A DNA stretch of 64,000 bases from Ceratothoa steindachneri (Eukaryota; Arthropoda; Malacostraca; Isopoda; Cymothoidae), in NCBI GenBank assembly GCA_963969495.1, contig OZ018330.1:71176954-71240953 (forward strand), written 5' to 3'. Under the pieces are notes generated by a model. That model had not been told where the DNA came from. It saw only the letters and a list, made by a program, of their open reading frames with translations, and ran no database searches. Position 1 is the stretch's first letter; each line of letters begins with the position of its first letter. Shown here one piece after another: positions 58,180-64,000 of this stretch. A program made the translations under genes and the position numbers.

Positions 58180-58840
58180 TAAAAAATGGGGAAGAATAAG
58201 CTCCCCAATATTAATAGGGACAAAAAAATAGAAGAATTTACAACAAAATCACAACGAACGTAGACCCGGATATCATCCTCATTTCTTAGCACGGCGTTGA
58301 TTTAAAAAAAAACATTGAAAATGACAATTACGAGGTACTGATGTTTGGTTAACCACTCTAATGGGAGATTTGATAGCGTTGCCATCGCGATCAGGAAATT
58401 CATGAAATTTCAAGAGATACAAAGGCTGGAGGAGTCATACCTGGCAGTAAAAATCAGGATGACTTATTTACCAATTCCTAATTGTATGGGTCTATTTCGC
58501 AGAAAAGCCTCAACTATCTTAATTGGAGACCTCAACGCCCGCTGTAGAGAGTTAGGCTATATATACTACAGCGTATAATGGAGCAGGTAATTCACTGAGT
58601 CTCCTAATTAATAGGAACATAGTGCAAAGAGAAGGATCAGGATTCGTCTCTTTTCTCACGGAAAGGTCTTCGACTAAGTCTGATTTTATATTAGCCAACG
58701 CCAATTTTACTCTCTGCCAGGTAACAATGCCTGGCCCTTATATACCAATGGACCATGTCATTCTAGTTACGGCCATATCAATATCAACGATTCAGGTTCA
58801 AGTCCCCAAACGAAGGTGTTTGTACATTCTGTAGTATTTA
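58180..58840 (+). pseudogene. Jockey-like LINE endonuclease fragment
   Basis: Same family as the LINE at 18042-20264 but on the other strand. Shared peptides include LEESYLAVKI (there LEESYLAIEV), LIGDLNARCRELGY (there LLGNLNARCRESGY), FLTERSSTKSDFILAN and MDHVILVTAI. It has the catalytic GDLNA that the other copy lost, but is frameshifted and stops at the end of the endonuclease. Confidence 0.75.
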
Positions 58841-59271
58841 ACTATAAAAATACTATATTATAAACTTTTAGTGCAGAATGCTCCTTCCACCTTTGGCAAT
58901 GTATATTGCGTTAAATGTATAGATTGTTATAAATATCACTTTGGGCACTCTGGTAAATGTTGCCAAAACGTATATCCCAGCACAAATATAAAGTTCGACG
59001 TAATTTTTTTTTTTTTAAGAGCTCATCTGGCGACTGCCTACTTGGGCATTAGTCGCCGTATTAAAACTGGCCTAGTTCTAGGCTACTTTAAAATAAAATT
59101 AAAGAGAAAAAAAACAACACCCCAAAAAGGGGGAAAGGAAGCAAGCTGGTGCGTCGGGGAGAGGTCCCCCCGGCGCAGGAGAGTGCAACTAAAGAAAAAA
59201 AAACAAATGCAAAAAACAAAACAAAAAAAACAAACCTTGCTTAAATAATAGGGAGAAGGCCGGCCTTCCCC

Positions 59272-59671
59272 AAGAAGTCAACAAGTCCACAAGTCAATGT
59301 GCACGAATCTGTCCCGGGTACAAGGGACAGGCGGTAGCGGCCCCGCCCATCCCGGTACCAGGACAGGTATCGTGCGCGAAGATCACCCAGACTGGGACAT
59401 TTGACAAGAATGTGCCGAACAGTCTGGGGGACAACGCAGTCGTTGTAATAGGGCGCAGGCGAGCGCTCCCAGAGAAGTCAACAGGTCTACAAGTCAATGT
59501 GCACAAATCTGTCCCGAGCACAAGGGACAGGCGGTAGCGACCACGCCCATTCCGGTACCGGGACAGGTATCGTGCGCGAAGATCACCCAGACTGGGACAT
59601 TCGACAAGAATGTGCCGAACAGTCCGGGGGACGACGCAGTCGTTGCAATAGGGCGCAGGCGATCGCTCCAT
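59272..59671 (-). repeat. 200-bp tandem duplication in LINE 3' end
   Basis: 59272-59471 and 59472-59671 are direct copies with an offset of exactly 200 bp, differing at only a few positions. The unit covers the ORF2 C-terminus and its stop. Confidence 0.9.
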
Positions 59672-60103
59672 CAAATAGCGATGCGTCACACGAGTGTGTC
59701 CGATTTGGAGAGGACAGAAAGCAACCCGAAGCCGCCGGGGCATGGGGGGATAGGTCCATGGGAACAGTCGCGGCGCAATGGCACGCAACTTTAAGTTCCC
59801 TTCGACCGTCTCCCATCTTCTTTGCCAAGCAGTCCGAAGAGCTGCCCGTATTCCTGCCATGTAGTCGGTGTGAGGAAGAGCGAAACGCTGGTCCGTTCGC
59901 AGAGTCCTCGCGGACTCTTTGGCGCCCTCTTCGGCGCGCTCATTCCACGCAATTCCTACATGTCCAAGAACCCAGCAGAATATAATCTCGACATCTGCCC
60001 GGCTCGCCAAAACCGTGGCGTCAAGGATATCGCGAACCAGGGGATGCGGAGATTCCAATGCCCCGAGAGCACTAAGGGCACTTTGTGAGTCGCTATAGAT
60101 CAC
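59294..60103 (-). CDS. I-type LINE RNase H and C-terminal region
   Basis: 269 codons. RNase H: MIYSDSQSALSALGALES (acidic D) and VEIIFCWVLGHVGIAWNERA, with the usual W..GH..I.GNE.AD slightly altered. C-terminal: LQIGHTRVTHRYLMERSPAP, then YCNDCVVPRTVRHILVECPS, a CX2C...HX4C knuckle found at the end of I-type ORF2s. The last about 65 codons come from a 200-bp duplication read in another frame and are not native. The first half of RNase H lies at 60104-60300 in another frame. Confidence 0.88.
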   Translation of the reverse strand: MIYSDSQSALSALGALESPHPLVRDILDATVLASRADVEIIFCWVLGHVGIAWNERAEEGAKESARTLRTDQRFALPHTDYMAGIRAALRTAWQRRWETVEGNLKLRAIAPRLFPWTYPPMPRRLRVAFCPLQIGHTRVTHRYLMERSPAPYCNDCVVPRTVRHILVECPSLGDLRARYLSRYRNGRGRYRLSLVLGTDLCTLTCRPVDFSGSARLRPITTTALSPRLFGTFLSNVPVWVIFAHDTCPGTGMGGAATACPLYPGQIRAH

Positions 60104-60845
60104 AATCCAGTCTCCGAACCGGGCACGTCACGTAATTTCCCGTACCAAGTGGTGTATTGCCACCAGCTCGGCCGTGAAGACAGACGCAGCACCTGGTAGA
60201 GCCTCGCTGAGTTCAAACGGAGGGGATACGGCGTGGAAGCCGACCCCCTCTTGGGACTTGGAGCCATCCGTAAACACTAGCTAGGTTCCAGCGTGACACG
60301 AGGTGTGCTCCAAAAAGGTCGAACGCAATACTCCTGGCGCAGTATAAGCTTTGGGAGCAGAGGCGTGGCGACAAATAGCCAGATGTAGTACCCTCCAGGG
60401 TGGCGTTCTGGGCAGAACCAGGGGCGCCAACGGCACGAGAGCAATATCTACCTCTCGAAGAAGTTTCCTGGCTCTAAACCAAAAGGGCTTAGGGTATGAC
60501 TGGCGTCTGTCGGCGGCATAGGCACCATCGAGATCAGCTGCGGATGCAGTGAGAGCTGTTGGCGACTGAGGAAGGCACCGGGCTCACGCGTACAGGCGAG
60601 TGATGCACTGCACACGGCGCTAAGCGAGTGGCATCTCCCCAGCATCGACCAACAGGCTCTCAATGGGGGAAGTGCGGAAGGCACCGGTCTCAGGCGAAGG
60701 CCGGTGTGGTGGATCGAATCCACCTTCCGCAATAAACGCTCGGCTGCGGATGCATAAAACTCGCATCCGTAGTCGAGCTTCGAGCGAACAAGGGATCGAT
60801 AAAAAAGTAGGGCAGTAGCCCTATCAGCGCCCCAAGCGCTGAACG

Positions 60846-62294
60846 TCACGGAACGGAGAATGTCCATGCGCGGGTACAAGAGACCCTAAGGCTGCGAATA
60901 TGAGCCTCCCAGGTGAGGCGTCGGTCGAATACAAGACCAAGGAAACGGTGCGACTCAACCACATCCAGGCGCACCCCATTAAGAAACAAATCTGAGTCGA
61001 GGTGAAGCCGTGGATGGCGGCAGAAGTGCACCACCTTAGTCTTGGCCAAAGAAAACCGAAACCTGTGCGCTTCGGCATAGCGAGAGAGGCGGTTCAATGC
61101 CTGTTGGAGTCGACGCTCCAGAGTTGGCATCTGGGCCGCGCCAAAAGAGATCGAAAGGTCGTCCACGTAGAGCGTAGCGAGAACATCTTCTGGCAGCACC
61201 GAGGTGATGCCGTTGATGCTCAGGGCAAAGAGTGTGACGCTGAGGACACTTCCTTGCGGGACACCCTCTTCCTGCTCCTTTGGGCTGGAGAGGGCTGCCC
61301 CCACCCGTACGCGGAATCGACGATCACGCAAAAATTCAGATATAAACATTGGGAGGCGTCCCCTCACCCTCATAGTGTGGAGAGTCTCTATGATACCGTA
61401 TCGCCATGCGGTATCATAGGCCTTCTCCAGATCGAAAAAGACTGTGGCGTAGTGCTGTCTACGAAGGAAAGCCTCGCAGACGGCATTTTCCAGTCGGAGC
61501 AGAGCATCCGACGGGGAGTGGAACTTGCGGAAGCCGCACTGTGCGGAAGACAGATGGCCTCCGCTGTCCAGGAAAAAGGCTAATCTAACATTTACCAATA
61601 TCTCCATCAACTTGCACACGCAAGAGGTTAGAGAGATTGGGCGAAAACCGGTCTGAGTAGAGTGATCTCTTCCCGGTTTGCGAAAGGCGAGCACAGTAGC
61701 GATTCGCCAGGAGTCTGGGAGAAGACCTTCCACCCAGATCCTGTTGAACAAATCTAACAGAATGGCCTTGACTCGCTCACCCAGGTGTCGAAGCATGGCG
61801 TACGGGAGATCGTCCGGACCATGGGCGGTGTCCGCGAACGAAGCGAGAGCGGAACGTAACTCACTCACAGGAAACTTGTCGTTAAAGGGGTCTCCGCATC
61901 TGGAGGTAATGTCGAGTCGGCGGCCTTCCGCGACATCACGACGTGCATTGAATGCTAGCGGAGCCGCATCCCGGCTAGATAATGTGGAAAAAACGGTCGC
62001 TAAGAATTCCGCCACGGACGCGGGGTCCGAGATTGCGGTCCCATTCTCCTGGAGAACGGAAGGGGGGTCCTGCGAGAACTTGCCCCGAATCCTTTTGACT
62101 CGCTTCCACACCTCAGCTAAAGGGGTCTTTTCCGTTAAGTGAAGACACGTACGCCCGCCAAGAAGAGCGGCGGGCGTGCTTCGAAATATACCGGAACTTT
62201 GCCCTAGATCGACGAAATTCAGCGACAGTGAAATCGTTCGGGCGGCGCTTATAGCGCATGTAGGCATAACACTTCTGTTTGAGGGCCGTCTCAC
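60846..62294 (-). CDS. I-type LINE reverse transcriptase
   Basis: 482 open codons. The N-terminal linker has VWKRVKRIRGKFSQDPPSVL. RT fingers: SWRIATVLAFRKPGRDHSTQ, FRPISLTSCVCKLMEILVNV and LSSAQCGFRKFHSPSDAL. Motif A is VFFDLEKAYDTAW, motif B EEGVPQGSVLSVTLF, motif C TLYVDDLSI (YVDD intact), then FSLAKTKVVHFCR and ESHRFLGLVFDRRLTWEAH. The frame is lost at about 60850 and continues at 60879-60448 with ATALLFYRSLVRSKLDYGC. This is the longest undamaged coding stretch of any LINE in the window. The 3' shift suggests it is not functional. Confidence 0.9.
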   Translation of the reverse strand: MRRPSNRSVMPTCAISAARTISLSLNFVDLGQSSGIFRSTPAALLGGRTCLHLTEKTPLAEVWKRVKRIRGKFSQDPPSVLQENGTAISDPASVAEFLATVFSTLSSRDAAPLAFNARRDVAEGRRLDITSRCGDPFNDKFPVSELRSALASFADTAHGPDDLPYAMLRHLGERVKAILLDLFNRIWVEGLLPDSWRIATVLAFRKPGRDHSTQTGFRPISLTSCVCKLMEILVNVRLAFFLDSGGHLSSAQCGFRKFHSPSDALLRLENAVCEAFLRRQHYATVFFDLEKAYDTAWRYGIIETLHTMRVRGRLPMFISEFLRDRRFRVRVGAALSSPKEQEEGVPQGSVLSVTLFALSINGITSVLPEDVLATLYVDDLSISFGAAQMPTLERRLQQALNRLSRYAEAHRFRFSLAKTKVVHFCRHPRLHLDSDLFLNGVRLDVVESHRFLGLVFDRRLTWEAHIRSLRVSCTRAWTFSVP

Positions 62295-62528
62295 ACTCGG
62301 CCGACCACTATGGGAGCGGTCGGCGTGTAAAACGGATAGACGTTCTAGGAATAGTAGTCAGGCCCACGGCGATGAGGTTGCCGGGAAAGAACTCACCAGC
62401 TCATCTACCGACCTAAACTCTTCGACTGAGATAGAGAATTCAGTCATTTCCTGAAATGCAGGCCACCGCGCCCGCGCCAAGCACCACCGAGGTGGGCTCT
62501 AAGGCGGCAGTTGCCCTGAAAATGATAT

Positions 62529-63403
62529 TTAAATGGGAAAGTGATCACTACCATGGAGGTCATCAACCACCCCCCAATCAAAATCAGGCTGTGCATCCGA
62601 AAAGCAGAAAGATAGGTCAAGGCAAGAAAATGAAGCGGTTCTCTGACAGTAATGCGTAAACTCATCCACGTTTAGGACACCCATCTTAAGCTCTTCGATC
62701 AAATCGGCAAGGACTTGTCCCCTGGGATTTATGGAGTAATCTCCCCAGAGAGGATGCCTGCCGTTCAGATCTCCAAGCAAGAGATAGGGCCTCGGCAACC
62801 GTGCCACGACGCGGCGGAAGTCCCCCTCGTCGAAGTCAGCTGACGGTGGAATGTACGCAGAAATGATAGTATACCTCCTATCCAGGTGCAGCTGCACATC
62901 CACTGCCTGAAAGGAGGTATCTAAAGAGAAAGGAAGAACGGAGACATCATGCCGGGTGTAAACCACGCATCCCCCAGCCCGGCCATCCCGCGGTGTGGGG
63001 TCGCAAGACCCTTCTACCCCGGGAGGGCAGGCAAGGAGAACGCGCCTAGCATGGTCTCCCACAAAAAGATAGCTAACAGGGAACGGGACGAGACGAGCCT
63101 CCGTAGCTCCTCCCAGTTGACCCGAAGTCCACTGCAATTCCATTGAAGAAATATGCTCTCCAGGCCTAGCTCGGAGGAGAGGCGGGGGCCCTCCTTGAAC
63201 TGAAAACCCTCACGGGAATGGCCGTACGCTTCCCGGGGGCAGAACCCCGGGCGCTGTAGCCTTCTAGAACTTATTGGGGGAGGTTGAGCTCGCCATGCGA
63301 GTCTTTTCCTGCCTCCACCTCGAAACCTTAGGCGGGCGTTGCGGCTTCGGAGGCAGGGGGCCCTCTTTTCGAGGAACCACCGTCTCCGAGCCACTCGCTC
63401 CAC
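62529..63403 (-). pseudogene. I-type LINE endonuclease domain
   Basis: ORF2 starts in the frame ending at 63014 (IFLQWNCSGLRVNWEELRRL, the endonuclease start). It must shift near 63070 into the frame 63143-62529. That frame holds IISAYIPPSADFDEGDFRRV, LLLGDLNGRHPLWGD (catalytic D and N) and LHGSDHFPI (SDH). The catalytic motifs are intact. The enzyme nicks target DNA to prime reverse transcription. Confidence 0.85.
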
Positions 63404-63494
63404 CTCGGGGCGTGGGCGAAGGAGCCGAGGCTCCTTTGTTGATGTCCTCCTTTCAGGAGACAGCTTTAGGAATCCCCGAAGATGGCCTAGCGAC

Positions 63495-63564
63495 CATCTG
63501 GTAGCTCAGCGGTAGAGCATCTGACCGGCAATCAGCAGACCCGGGTTCGAGTCCCGGCCAGGAA
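63495..63564 (+). tRNA. tRNA-like sequence (anticodon GGC) or SINE head
   Basis: The A box TAGCTCAGCGG (63502-63512) and B box GGTTCGAGTCC (63544-63554) are perfect. The D arm (GCTC/GAGC), anticodon arm (TCTGA/TCAGC, four pairs) and T arm (CCGGG/CCCGG) fold well. The acceptor stem is imperfect (CATCTGG/CCAGGAA), and base 33 is C instead of U. The loop CCGGCAA would give anticodon GGC (Ala). These defects suggest a tRNA pseudogene or the head of a tRNA-derived SINE rather than a working tRNA. Confidence 0.45.
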
Positions 63565-63572
63565 TTTCAAAC

Positions 63573-63578
63573 TTTTTT
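63573..63578 (+). terminator. T6 Pol III terminator
   Basis: A TTTTTT run 8 bases after the tRNA-like sequence, as expected for RNA polymerase III termination. Confidence 0.5.
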
Positions 63579-63579
63579 C

Positions 63580-64000
<421 letters not shown>

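Larger units (their letters stand above)
59004..63403 (-). mobile_element. I-type LINE (best-preserved copy)
   Basis: The minus-strand element has a 13-base A-tail (T run 59004-59016) and a single large ORF2 region in the order endonuclease, RT, RNase H. The 3' end, GGCAGTCGCCAGATGAGCTC before the tail, is shared with copy 2. No ORF1 is seen before 63403, so it is 5'-truncated or ORF1 has been lost. I found no clear target duplication. 59017-59290 is 3' non-coding with A/C-rich stretches. Confidence 0.85.

Noticed and set aside
61002..61583. 193-codon plus-strand frame over the I-type LINE
   Set aside because: Shadow of the minus-strand RT; no motif of its own.
63495..63564. Functional tRNA-Ala gene
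   Set aside because: Mismatched acceptor stem and C at position 33; reported as tRNA-like only.

Overview
This is eukaryotic, metazoan DNA: AT-rich, full of microsatellites, and built mostly of layered transposable elements. One real host gene is visible, the 5' end of an axonemal dynein heavy chain on the minus strand. Its two coding exons (24924-25115 and 22480-22710) join in frame and resemble the N-terminus of the DNAH9/11/17 outer-arm beta class. RFX X-box-like motifs lie upstream and in intron 1. The host should therefore make motile cilia or flagellated sperm. The transposon mix (I-, CR1/L2-, Jockey- and RTE-like LINEs, several hATs, mariner, Ty3/gypsy) fits an invertebrate, but I cannot name the phylum.

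Layout. 1-8.2 kb: a ZMYM1-like hAT end, LINE reverse-transcriptase remnants, a BED-finger hAT, and an L2/CR1-like LINE. 9.4-21.4 kb: a Jockey-like LINE (minus strand) cut in two by an 8.05-kb LTR retrotransposon (9992-18041) with a perfect 5-bp target duplication. That element is the highlight: its genes are of Ty3/gypsy type, but integrase comes BEFORE reverse transcriptase, as in Ty1/copia. This is the Gmr1-like arrangement. Its two LTRs are nearly identical and carry a tandem array of about 80-bp units. 21.5-27.3 kb: an RTE-like fragment, then the dynein exons, minisatellites and X-boxes.

28.4-36.4 kb: a mosaic of hAT, mariner and two decayed Ty3/gypsy elements. 36.4-37.7 kb: another hAT. 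38.9-43.3 kb: a small non-autonomous hAT (8-bp duplication) interrupted by a 3.95-kb DNA transposon with about 490-bp terminal inverted repeats and an ATAA duplication. Its transposase family I can describe but not firmly classify (perhaps Sola-like). 44-58.8 kb: CR1-, I/R1- and Jockey-like LINE remnants. 59.0-63.4 kb: the best-preserved I-type LINE (endonuclease, RT, RNase H), with a 200-bp tandem duplication near its 3' end. A tRNA-like sequence with intact A and B boxes follows at 63.5 kb, and the window ends in a TA microsatellite.

The transposon genes do not form a joint pathway; they record successive insertions in and around the dynein locus. Most coding sequences are broken by frameshifts and stops. 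Boundaries rest on reading the sequence by eye.
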